Shown one piece after another: positions 8,958 through 16,332 of a DNA stretch of 64,000 bases. Source of the DNA: Chryseobacterium nepalense (lineage in GTDB: Bacteria > Bacteroidota > Bacteroidia > Flavobacteriales > Weeksellaceae). Each line of letters opens with the position of its first letter. Position 1 is the stretch's first letter. The stretch is from positions 496,001 to 560,000 of the forward strand of contig NZ_CP096203.1 in assembly GCF_023195755.1 (NCBI RefSeq), in the 5' to 3' direction. The notes beneath the pieces are model-generated. The model saw only the letters and a list, made by a program, of their open reading frames with translations, ran no database searches and was not told where the DNA came from. The translations under genes were made by a program, and so were the position numbers.

Positions 8958-10397
8958 ATGAAAAAGCTAATTGTAAGTTGTTTTGTGATAGGAATTGCCT
9001 GTAATATAAATGCACAGAGCTACTGGAAGAAGAATGCGGGAAAATCGGCAAAAGTTATTTTTACCCATTCTGAAACCAACGAAAAAATGGTTGATAAGGG
9101 AATGGTGAAGTTTGAAAAAATGCCTCAGCCTAAAGAAACGGATGCCTGTATTTTCGTGGATCCTGATTTCAGATATCAGAAATTAATAGGAATCGGAGGA
9201 GCCATTACGGATGCATCCGCTGAGACGCTATACAAACTTCCAAAGAATAAGCAGAAAGAAATTCTGGAAGCATATTATGGAAAAAACGGACTTGGTTACA
9301 CTGTAGTTCGTACCAATATGAATTCATGTGATTTCTCAAGCGATTCTTATACTTACGTGCAGGATAACGACAATGCGTTGAAAACTTTTACCGTGGCACA
9401 TGACGAGAAATATAAAATTCCGATGATTAAGGAAGCTCAGAAAATGATCGGTAAGGATTTCACTTTTTATTTTTCGCCATGGAGCCCGCCGGCGTGGATG
9501 AAATCCAACAAAAGTATGCTGAAAGGAGGAAGGCTTGAAAATGCTTTTTACCAGAGCTGGGCAGATTATTATATTAAATTCATCAAAGAATACGAAAAGA
9601 GAGGCATCAATGTTTGGGGATTAACAGTGCAGAATGAGCCTATGGCAACACAGACCTGGGAATCCTGCATTTACACGGCTGAAGAGGAAGGCGAATTCCT
9701 TAAAAATAATCTGGGACCGACACTCTGGAAAAACGGCTATAAAGATAAAAAAGTGATGATCTGGGATCATAACCGTGACCTGATCTACCAAAGAGCAACT
9801 ACCACGCTAAGCGATCCCGAAACTTCAAAATACGCTTCAGGAATCGGATATCACTGGTATGAAACCTGGAACAACAAAACGCAGCTTTTTGATAATCTTT
9901 CTGAAACACATAAGGCTTTTCCGGATAAATTTCTTGCCTTTACGGAAGGCTGTAAGGAACAGTTTGACCTATCTAAAATCGATGATGTGAAACTGGGCGA
10001 ACTCTACGGAAGAAATATGCTGAACGACTTCAACAAAGGAACAGCTTTATGGACAGACTGGAATGTTCTCCTGGATGAAACAGGTGGCCCGAACCATGTC
10101 GGTAATTTCTGTTTTGCTCCTATCATTGCAGATACCAAAACCGGTGAAGTTCATTATACTTACGAGTATTATTATATCGGTCATGTTTCTAAATTCATAA
10201 AGCCAAATGCACAGCGCATCGGAACCTCATCGAATCGTGCGGCACTTACTTCCACAACATTTATGAATGAAAACGGACAGCTGGTAACGGTAATCATGAA
10301 CGACTCCGATACTGATATTGACACCAATCTCTGGATTGAAGGAATGGCAGCAAAACTATCTGCTCCGGCACATTCTATACAAACCGTAATTTTATAA
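8958..10397 (+). CDS. Second GH30 family glycosidase, secreted
   Basis: A 479-residue GH30 enzyme with a Sec signal peptide ending near NAQ-20 and no lipobox, so probably periplasmic or soluble secreted. Catalytic residues are Glu227 in TVQNEP (acid/base) and Glu330 in FTEGC (nucleophile), with SPWSPPAWMKSN upstream of them. It differs clearly from the lipoprotein GH30 at 4180, so the pair are not a recent duplication. One may act at the surface and this one on imported fragments. Candidate activities are beta-1,6-glucanase, beta-glucosidase or glucosylceramidase. It is the last gene of the locus, followed by a strong terminator. Confidence 0.9.
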   Translation: MKKLIVSCFVIGIACNINAQSYWKKNAGKSAKVIFTHSETNEKMVDKGMVKFEKMPQPKETDACIFVDPDFRYQKLIGIGGAITDASAETLYKLPKNKQKEILEAYYGKNGLGYTVVRTNMNSCDFSSDSYTYVQDNDNALKTFTVAHDEKYKIPMIKEAQKMIGKDFTFYFSPWSPPAWMKSNKSMLKGGRLENAFYQSWADYYIKFIKEYEKRGINVWGLTVQNEPMATQTWESCIYTAEEEGEFLKNNLGPTLWKNGYKDKKVMIWDHNRDLIYQRATTTLSDPETSKYASGIGYHWYETWNNKTQLFDNLSETHKAFPDKFLAFTEGCKEQFDLSKIDDVKLGELYGRNMLNDFNKGTALWTDWNVLLDETGGPNHVGNFCFAPIIADTKTGEVHYTYEYYYIGHVSKFIKPNAQRIGTSSNRAALTSTTFMNENGQLVTVIMNDSDTDIDTNLWIEGMAAKLSAPAHSIQTVIL

Positions 10398-10424
10398 AAC
10401 TCTTCATATTAACATTATTTTTAA

Positions 10425-10463
10425 AGAATCGGCGGCACCAAAGGTGCCGCCGATTCTGTTTTT
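10425..10463. terminator. Strong bidirectional terminator
   Basis: A perfect 15-bp GC-rich stem (10425-10439 with 10443-10457) with a 3-nt AAA loop is followed by T-rich sequence on both strands. It separates the glucan locus (+) from the convergent lipoprotein gene (-). Confidence 0.92.
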
Positions 10464-10474
10464 CAGAATTAATA

Positions 10475-11557
10475 TTATTCCTTCTTCAATTGCAGCCAAT
10501 CCTGTACGGTGGCTTCACCTCCAACTCCTTTAATATAATATTTTTCTCTATCTTTTTTTAGGTAAAATATACCAGAAGATGTACAGTTGTCTTCCTTATC
10601 ATTGTAAGATAATTCGAATATATTGTTATTTTCTCTTACAAGGTATTTTCCGTTACATCTTATAGGTTCATGATAAGTATTTGTTTCCAATATCGCTTCA
10701 TTGCCTCTTATTTTAAATGAATAACTGATGGAAGCCATTCCTGTAGAGGTAGTTTCTGTTTCTACATGAATATTATAATTACCGTCAATACCTGAAAGAT
10801 TGGAACTTTTATTATTGTTACTCAATGACAGATTTGCTTTATAGTATTTAAACGTTTTTGAATCATCATCGGTAACTTTTATTCCGATATAATCATCACC
10901 GAACCAGACTACATCTTTAATATTAAAATTATCTGAAGAAAAGCTCCGAAATTCAGTGAATGTCTTGTTGCTGTTAATTTTAAGGATACCTAAAAAACTT
11001 TCATTTGTACCGTAAACGTAATTATAATAGTATGCTACATATTTTGTGTCAGGAGAAATAACAGGATTTTCTACTTTGTCATCGCCCGGCGATACAATGC
11101 TGTAAACAGAAGGATTCGTTGCATTAATCAGGTAAAGTTTGCTAAAGCCTAAATTATCGCTTATACTGTTTGCAGAAAATGCGTACATATTTAAAGATGG
11201 ATAAAATCCTAAATAATCATATTGGGTTTCTCCTTCTTTTAATGTATTGCCTCCTTTTTTTAACTGAACAATTTTATCGTTTATTTTTAATTCATAATTA
11301 TCATTTCTGGCCTGGAGTGGTAAATCTGTAATAATATGGGCCGTATTTTTCAGATTATCATATTCATTTTTAGTAATCTCTGTAAAATCTAATAAGGGCA
11401 GCGTTTCAAACTTTTCTTCAAGCCCAACCTGAAAATGTTTTAAATTTTTAATACCGACAATTTCCTTTTGAACAATCGGTTCTGATATTACTTTCTGTTC
11501 TTTAGTACAGCATAAAAGAATTACCGATCCAATAAGTATTTGTGTTATATTTTTCAT
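10475..11557 (-). CDS. Hypothetical lipoprotein, beta-propeller-like
   Basis: A lipoprotein of about 360 residues with no recognised family. I place the start at the ATG at 11557, because the eight residues ahead of it would spoil the signal peptide; from there the protein begins MKNITQILIGSVILLCC, a lipoprotein signal with Cys at 16/17. The mature part has repeated short beta-strand segments (for example KLYLINATNPSVYSIV, PVISPDTKYVAYYYN, VVWFGDDYIGIKV) that resemble WD40/TolB-type propeller blades. This is an impression from sequence pattern, not a domain match. It is convergent with the glucan locus and downstream of fabI, from which it is separated by a terminator. Confidence 0.7.
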   Translation of the reverse strand: MKNITQILIGSVILLCCTKEQKVISEPIVQKEIVGIKNLKHFQVGLEEKFETLPLLDFTEITKNEYDNLKNTAHIITDLPLQARNDNYELKINDKIVQLKKGGNTLKEGETQYDYLGFYPSLNMYAFSANSISDNLGFSKLYLINATNPSVYSIVSPGDDKVENPVISPDTKYVAYYYNYVYGTNESFLGILKINSNKTFTEFRSFSSDNFNIKDVVWFGDDYIGIKVTDDDSKTFKYYKANLSLSNNNKSSNLSGIDGNYNIHVETETTSTGMASISYSFKIRGNEAILETNTYHEPIRCNGKYLVRENNNIFELSYNDKEDNCTSSGIFYLKKDREKYYIKGVGGEATVQDWLQLKKE

Positions 11558-11570
11558 TGTTGATTGCAAT

Positions 11571-11601
11571 AAAAAAACCAAAGTAAATTATACTTTGGTT
11601 T
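11571..11601 (-). terminator. fabI terminator
   Basis: An 11-bp perfect stem (11575-11585 with 11591-11601) with a 5-nt loop is followed on the minus strand by a T7 run. It lies just after fabI and close to the start of the next minus-strand gene. Confidence 0.85.
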
Positions 11602-11621
11602 ATATATTTAAAATAATTTAA

Positions 11622-12434
11622 TTATTGCTCAGTATCATATTTATTGATTACTTTCTGCGTTACGCCGGAACTGCTGAATCCACCGTCGTGGAAAAGATTC
11701 TGCATGGTTACTTTTTTCGTAAGATCAGAGAATAAAGTAACACAGTAGTTGGCACAGTCAAGAGCCGTGGCATTTCCAAGAGGAGACATGTCTTCAGCAT
11801 ATCCAAGGAATCCTCCGAAGCCTTTCACGCCGCTTCCCGCCGTAGTAGGAGTAGGAGACTGTGAAACCGTGTTTACACGAACTTTTCTTTCACCCCAGTA
11901 GTTACCGAATGTTCTTGCAATACTTTCCAGGTAAGCCTTGTTATCAGACATATCGTTGTAATCCGGGAAGGTACGCTGAGCTGCAATATAAGAAAGGGCC
12001 AAAATACTTCCCCATTCATTCATACAGTCTTTTTCCCATGCCACGCGCATTACTTTATGGAAAGAAACGGCGGATACATCCCAGCCTTTTTCCAACCAGT
12101 CATAATTCATTTCCGTATAATGTTTTCCTTTTCTCACATTCACGGACATTCCGATAGAGTGAAGGATAAAATCGATTTTACCAAATTTTGCAACAGCGGC
12201 ATCAAAAAGTTTCTCCAAATCTTCAATGGAAGTGGCATCAGCTCCTATTACTTCAGATCCTGTTTTTTCTGCTAACGCGTTCAGTTCGCCCATTCTCATA
12301 GCGATAGGAGCATTAGACAAAATAAACTCAGCACCTTCTTCATGACATCTTTCTGCAACCTTCCAAGCGATCGATTGTTCATTAAGGGCTCCAAATATAA
12401 TTCCCTTTTTGCCTTTAAGTAAACCGTATGACAT
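11622..12434 (-). CDS. fabI: Enoyl-[acyl-carrier-protein] reductase (NADH)
   Basis: A 270-residue FabI of the short-chain dehydrogenase superfamily that performs the last reduction of each fatty-acid elongation cycle. The N-terminal GIIFGALNEQSIAW is the FabI form of the nucleotide-binding motif. The active-site signature is Tyr149 (ALSYIAAQ) plus Tyr159-x6-Lys166 (YNDMSDNK). Length is typical. A Bacteroidota -7 box (TACATTTG on the minus strand, 12457-12464) lies about 22 bp before the start codon. The gene appears monocistronic, with a terminator at 11571-11601. Confidence 0.97.
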   Translation of the reverse strand: MSYGLLKGKKGIIFGALNEQSIAWKVAERCHEEGAEFILSNAPIAMRMGELNALAEKTGSEVIGADATSIEDLEKLFDAAVAKFGKIDFILHSIGMSVNVRKGKHYTEMNYDWLEKGWDVSAVSFHKVMRVAWEKDCMNEWGSILALSYIAAQRTFPDYNDMSDNKAYLESIARTFGNYWGERKVRVNTVSQSPTPTTAGSGVKGFGGFLGYAEDMSPLGNATALDCANYCVTLFSDLTKKVTMQNLFHDGGFSSSGVTQKVINKYDTEQ

Positions 12435-12456
12435 ATTTTTAATGTTTATTAGTTTA

Positions 12457-12464
12457 CAAATGTA
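12457..12464 (-). promoter_or_regulatory. -7 element of the fabI promoter
   Basis: TACATTTG on the minus strand fits the Bacteroidota housekeeping consensus TAnnTTTG and lies at the right distance from the fabI start. No clear -33 TTTG is seen. Confidence 0.55.
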
Positions 12465-12491
12465 GCAATATTTGTGTTTATTACATAATAA

Positions 12492-12526
12492 AAAAACGGA
12501 GCCTCTTGTAAAAAGACTCCGTTTTT
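12492..12526 (-). terminator. Terminator of the 12552-12851 gene
   Basis: The stem at 12492-12501 pairs with 12517-12526 (A5CGGAG with CTCCGT5), giving T-rich flanks on both strands. It lies between the small stress-type gene and fabI. Confidence 0.8.
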
Positions 12527-12551
12527 CTTGAAAATATTTATATGACTGAAA

Positions 12552-12851
12552 TTAATTTGTTTTTTTATTCCATTCTGCCTTCACATCTTCTGCTGCATCT
12601 TTGGTTTTTTCCCATGCTTCATTAGCTTTGTCTTTTACATTTTCCCAAGCGTCGGAAGCATTGTTTTTTGCTCTGTCCAGCCAGTCTTCATGTCTTGCCT
12701 CTTCATCATTGGCTCTTTTTTCGTTGATATAATCTTTTGCTCTGTCTGCAAACTCCTCAACTTTCCATTTTGTTTTGTCAGCTGCATTTTTTAAAGAGTT
12801 TTCAGTGTTATCTACTGCGTTTTCTGCTTTGTTGTATTCTGAATTGTTCAT
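12552..12851 (-). CDS. Small helical stress-type protein (YtxH/CsbD/LEA-like)
   Basis: A 99-residue, very hydrophilic, Ala/Lys/Glu/Asp/Trp-rich protein predicted to be entirely amphipathic helix, with repeated segments such as DAWENVKDKANEAWEKTKDAAEDVKAEW. The pattern resembles CsbD/YtxH/late-embryogenesis-abundant-type general stress proteins, but no exact family is claimed. No signal peptide or cysteine. There is no TAnnTTTG box upstream; instead the spacer carries the recurring TACCACG heptamer (minus strand, 12903-12909). The 5' leader shares the segment ATCACTAAA just before the ATG with the DUF892 gene at 43203. This suggests stress regulation, which is an inference. Confidence 0.75.
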   Translation of the reverse strand: MNNSEYNKAENAVDNTENSLKNAADKTKWKVEEFADRAKDYINEKRANDEEARHEDWLDRAKNNASDAWENVKDKANEAWEKTKDAAEDVKAEWNKKTN

Positions 12852-12968
12852 AATAAAATATTTTAGTGATATTACTAGTAAAACAATAACTATTCCTAAA
12901 ATCGTGGTACACTGTTAAATTTTTCATAAAAACAATAAATTTATTCATAAATATTTTCATATAGTTGA

Positions 12969-12998
12969 TTTGTAATTTATTGAGAATATTTATATTTG
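12969..12998 (+). promoter_or_regulatory. Canonical Bacteroidota promoter for the 13023 gene
   Basis: The -33 TTTG (12969-12972) and -7 TATATTTG (12991-12998) are separated by 18 bp, within the usual spacing for the Bacteroidota primary sigma factor. The start codon follows at 13023. Confidence 0.7.
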
Positions 12999-13022
12999 TG
13001 ATTCAATACAAAAACACAAAAG

Positions 13023-14177
13023 ATGAAAAAAAGCACTTATTTTAAAGTAATATCTGTTTGTATATTATTATTTAAATCTACTTACGGCTTCACTCAGGTT
13101 GGAATAGGTACAACCACACCTGCCAATTCTTCTATCCTGGATATCACTTCCGGAAACAAAGGAGTTCTTATACCAAGAATCACTCTCCTGTCAACCACAG
13201 ATGTTACTACAATATCATCGCCGGCAGAAGGTTTACTGATATGGAACAACGGCCTTGGCGGTGTTTCTCCTTCCGGATTTTATTTCTGGAGCAATTCAAA
13301 ATGGAACCAGATTGCTACGGTCTCTACAGTTTTACCAAGTTCGGGAAACTGGAGCACATCAGGAAATAATGCGGGAAATTATGGTGGCAATGCTACCAAT
13401 CTTTCCATAGGAACATCAACTTATGATGACCTCATCTTTAAAGTAAACGCTTCTAATATTGGGAAATTAAGTGTAGATGGATCAATAAGCTTCGGAAATT
13501 CGGCAAGTTCAAAATATCAGTCAACAGCTATCGGATACAATGCTGTTGCAGATAATAACGAAGCTGCCGCAGTGGGTAAAAATGCATTTTCAGGAGGCTA
13601 TAGATCTCTTGCCTTAGGTTTTGCAGCAAAAACTAACAGCAATAACGAAACAGCAGTGGGCAATAATACACTTACATCAGGACAAAACTCTACGGCATTG
13701 GGTTCCGGAGCTTCTGCAAGTGGGCAGAATTCTACGGCAATAGGTTATAACGCTTCAACATCTCAACCTAATGCAATTGTTTTAGGAGACATCAATGCAA
13801 ATGTGGGTATCGGAACCGGTACACCCAATACTGCAGCGAAACTAGATGTTAGTGGACAGTATAAATTGGGAAATAAAGGAACGGTGCAAAAGAATCAAAT
13901 CAGTTTTGAAGTATTTCCTTCGGTGTCTATTACCAACCTTCCCTCAGGAAAAACTACAACGATGGATATTCCTGTTCCGCCGGCTTTGGTCATGACTTCT
14001 ACAAGAGCAACTATTGTCGTTACACCGGCAAATGATTTTGCAGGAAATTCTACCTTCTCGATATCAAATCCCAGGTTGACCTCGGTTTCAAACATTACCA
14101 TTAACCTTACCAATATTGCAGGTAGCGCCGAAAGCTTAAATTCAGCACATTTTTATGTTACCATTAATGAATTTTAG
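13023..14177 (+). CDS. Secreted surface protein with YadA-head-like repeats
   Basis: A 384-residue secreted protein. The signal peptide is followed by QVGIGTTTPANSSILDI, the start seen in many Bacteroidota surface and tail-fibre-like proteins. Residues about 155-260 carry some seven degenerate 14-residue repeats (STAIGYNAVADNNE, AAAVGKNAFSGGYR, STALGSGASASGQN and so on) that match the left-handed beta-roll of YadA-type trimeric adhesin heads. No YadA membrane anchor and no T9SS tail are present, so how it is held at the surface is unclear. It may trimerise. Monocistronic with its own canonical promoter. Confidence 0.75.
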   Translation: MKKSTYFKVISVCILLFKSTYGFTQVGIGTTTPANSSILDITSGNKGVLIPRITLLSTTDVTTISSPAEGLLIWNNGLGGVSPSGFYFWSNSKWNQIATVSTVLPSSGNWSTSGNNAGNYGGNATNLSIGTSTYDDLIFKVNASNIGKLSVDGSISFGNSASSKYQSTAIGYNAVADNNEAAAVGKNAFSGGYRSLALGFAAKTNSNNETAVGNNTLTSGQNSTALGSGASASGQNSTAIGYNASTSQPNAIVLGDINANVGIGTGTPNTAAKLDVSGQYKLGNKGTVQKNQISFEVFPSVSITNLPSGKTTTMDIPVPPALVMTSTRATIVVTPANDFAGNSTFSISNPRLTSVSNITINLTNIAGSAESLNSAHFYVTINEF

Positions 14178-14330
14178 ATTATATATTGCTTTATTGTTTC
14201 GTATGTTGTCAAGATTAAAATCAAATGCCTTACAATAATTACTGTATTTCAGTTTCAAAAGTGAATTTGTAATATATTCTTGACCTAAATTGATTTCACA
14301 ATAGTAATTTTTTAATAATTCTAACTTATT

Positions 14331-14360
14331 TTTGAGATATAATAAATTTTAGTATGTTTG
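14331..14360 (+). promoter_or_regulatory. Canonical Bacteroidota promoter for the 14391 gene
   Basis: The -33 TTTG (14331-14334) and -7 TATGTTTG (14353-14360) are 18 bp apart, followed by the ATG at 14391. Confidence 0.65.
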
Positions 14361-14390
14361 AGCTTCGAAAGATTAAACTAATAATACTTT

Positions 14391-15215
14391 ATGAAACTTA
14401 AATTACTTCTTTTATTAATTTGTATCACAAGTACAAAATTATTTTCTCAACCTTATGGAAAACAAGGTACTAAAGATTTACCTAAAGTGGAGTTTCTGTT
14501 AACGGACGGTTCCAAGGCCGATGGTTTTTTTGTGGGATTTACTTATCCCAACGGAACATATCCTGCATTTTTTGACAAAGATAATATCTACAATTTCATT
14601 TATAAGAAAACGAAAAGTTCCGAAGATGAGAAATTTGGTGCAGATGAAGTAAAATCCGTAAAAATATATGATGAATATGGCAACGTAACAAATGAAATAA
14701 ACAGACTCGACATGAAATATGTTGATAAAGACGGTAAAGTCAGCGATAAAAAGAAGAGGTCATTTCAGCCGTTACTTTACGATGGGAAAATCCAGATCTA
14801 TGGTTCAAATATAAAAATGTGCAGCACTGCGATCTGTAATTATGGTTATTCTCAGCTTTATATCAGGAATGCTAAAGATGATTTTGCCGTTATGCCTGTA
14901 GATTACGACAAGTTGGGCTTGTTTGCGGGTTCTTTATATGAAAAAATGGTGGAAGCCTTCAGGTATGCAGGCCGCGACTGCCCGGAATTCCAGAAATATA
15001 TGAATACTTTTGAGGCAAAACTACAAGATAAAGATTTCAAAAAAGCATTGAATACGAAATTTAAAGATATCAGAAAACAGGCTTTTGATGAAGGCAAAAA
15101 AAATAAACTGGGTCATAATGCAACTCAGGATTTGCTCGGAGATTATATGCTTCAGGCTTACCTGGAATTCTATGGCGGCATTATAAAAGAATACGAAAAG
15201 AATTGTCCGTACTAA
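14391..15215 (+). CDS. Hypothetical secreted protein
   Basis: A 274-residue protein with a clear Sec signal peptide (MKLKLLLLLICITSTKLFSQ). The mature part is Lys/Asp-rich with one likely disulphide region (residues with KMCSTAICNYGYS) and a helical C-terminal half (FRYAGRDCPEFQKYMNTFEAKL, ending CPY). I do not recognise a family. It is probably periplasmic or surface-exposed. It has a canonical promoter and shares a bidirectional terminator with the convergent nucleoside phosphorylase gene, so it looks like a real single-gene unit. Confidence 0.75.
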   Translation: MKLKLLLLLICITSTKLFSQPYGKQGTKDLPKVEFLLTDGSKADGFFVGFTYPNGTYPAFFDKDNIYNFIYKKTKSSEDEKFGADEVKSVKIYDEYGNVTNEINRLDMKYVDKDGKVSDKKKRSFQPLLYDGKIQIYGSNIKMCSTAICNYGYSQLYIRNAKDDFAVMPVDYDKLGLFAGSLYEKMVEAFRYAGRDCPEFQKYMNTFEAKLQDKDFKKALNTKFKDIRKQAFDEGKKNKLGHNATQDLLGDYMLQAYLEFYGGIIKEYEKNCPY

Positions 15216-15221
15216 AAACAT

Positions 15222-15250
15222 AAAGGATTGCGGAAACGCAATCCTTTTTT
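15222..15250. terminator. Bidirectional terminator with GAAA tetraloop
   Basis: An 11-bp stem (15222-15232 with 15237-15247) closed by GAAA and followed by a T-run lies between convergent genes. Confidence 0.92.
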
Positions 15251-15253
15251 AAT

Positions 15254-16108
15254 TTATTTGATAATTCTTTCCAAAACCCATTCAATGAGGTTCTTTTCGG
15301 AAGCGTGATGATCTGATGAAAACTCGCCGCGTCTTCTGTTGGCAATGACATTATTTACGGTAATGGCTTGATGCCCTAATAATTTTGAAAACGCATAAAT
15401 TGCGGAAGTTTCCATTTCAAAATTCGTGATGCCCAGATCATTCAATGTTTCAAGGAATTGATCATCCAGAGCTTTTAAACGAAGCTGTCTGCCCTGAGGT
15501 GCATAAAAGCCGGGAAATGTCGCTGTATTTCCGTGGTATTTCGCGTCTTTATATAATTCACCCAGTTCTTCTGACCATTCTGAAAAATAAAGCATCGGTT
15601 TTATATTTTCATACGGGAATTTTTCATAAAAGTTTCTGGAAAATTCGTTTTCAAAATGGTAATCCTGGTAAAAATGCATTAAACCGTCTAATCCAACCAC
15701 ATTTTGTGTTACCAGCATATTATCCACCTGAACATCAGGATTTACACTTCCGCAGGTTCCCATTCTGAAAAGCTTCAGAGAAGTATGTTCGGTTTTGAAT
15801 TCCTTTTGTTTAAGGTCAATGTTCACCAAAGCATCCAGCTCATTCATTACGATATCAATATTCTCCGTCCCGATTCCTGTTGACATTACAGTGATTCTTT
15901 CACCACGAAGTGTTCCGGTATGGGTATAAAATTCCCTTTTATTTTTGCGGATTTCCACCGTGTCGAAATATTTTGAAACTTTGGCAACACGATCGGGATC
16001 CCCAACGAGAATAATCTTTTCAGCAATATCTTCAGGTAAAAGATTCAGATGATAGACACTTCCGTCTTCGTTCAGAACAAGTTCTGAAGCAGCAAGTTTA
16101 TTGAGCAT
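15254..16108 (-). CDS. Nucleoside phosphorylase (uridine phosphorylase-like)
   Basis: A 284-residue member of the PNP/UDP phosphorylase family, which splits nucleosides with phosphate for base salvage. Motifs include ILVGDPDRVAKVS near the N-terminus (phosphate site), VMSTGIGTENIDIVMNEL, LFRMGTCGSVNPDV, and FEMETSAIYAFSKLLGHQ at the base/ribose site. The QGRQLRLKALD segment and the overall form are those of Bacteroidota uridine phosphorylases, but purine substrates cannot be excluded. It is transcribed divergently from the peroxidase gene at 16333. Confidence 0.9.
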   Translation of the reverse strand: MLNKLAASELVLNEDGSVYHLNLLPEDIAEKIILVGDPDRVAKVSKYFDTVEIRKNKREFYTHTGTLRGERITVMSTGIGTENIDIVMNELDALVNIDLKQKEFKTEHTSLKLFRMGTCGSVNPDVQVDNMLVTQNVVGLDGLMHFYQDYHFENEFSRNFYEKFPYENIKPMLYFSEWSEELGELYKDAKYHGNTATFPGFYAPQGRQLRLKALDDQFLETLNDLGITNFEMETSAIYAFSKLLGHQAITVNNVIANRRRGEFSSDHHASEKNLIEWVLERIIK

Positions 16109-16311
16109 AATATGTTTTTATTTGAATTAAAGTTGTATTAAATCTATCCCAAATATCCTTTTCATTATTAAAACATCGGTATAGAAACCTTTAGTTTAGT
16201 TCTGAATGTGATTTCGGGATTTAAAATTAGTAAAAATTCCATTATCTGAAATGTAAAGATTAGTTAATTCAAATTTAAAGTTGGGATAACCTGCGAAGCT
16301 TTTCCTATCGG

Positions 16312-16319
16312 TAGTTTTG
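16312..16319 (+). promoter_or_regulatory. -7 element before the 16333 peroxidase gene
   Basis: TAGTTTTG matches TAnnTTTG and lies 13 bp before the start codon, implying a very short 5' leader. No -33 element at standard spacing is seen. Confidence 0.4.
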
Positions 16320-16332
16320 CAGAAAAAAATTA

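Noticed and set aside
13500..13780. Regular repeats that might suggest a CRISPR array
   Set aside because: They are 42-base degenerate coding repeats of the YadA-head type in an open frame, without spacers or identical repeats. No CRISPR array or cas gene was seen.
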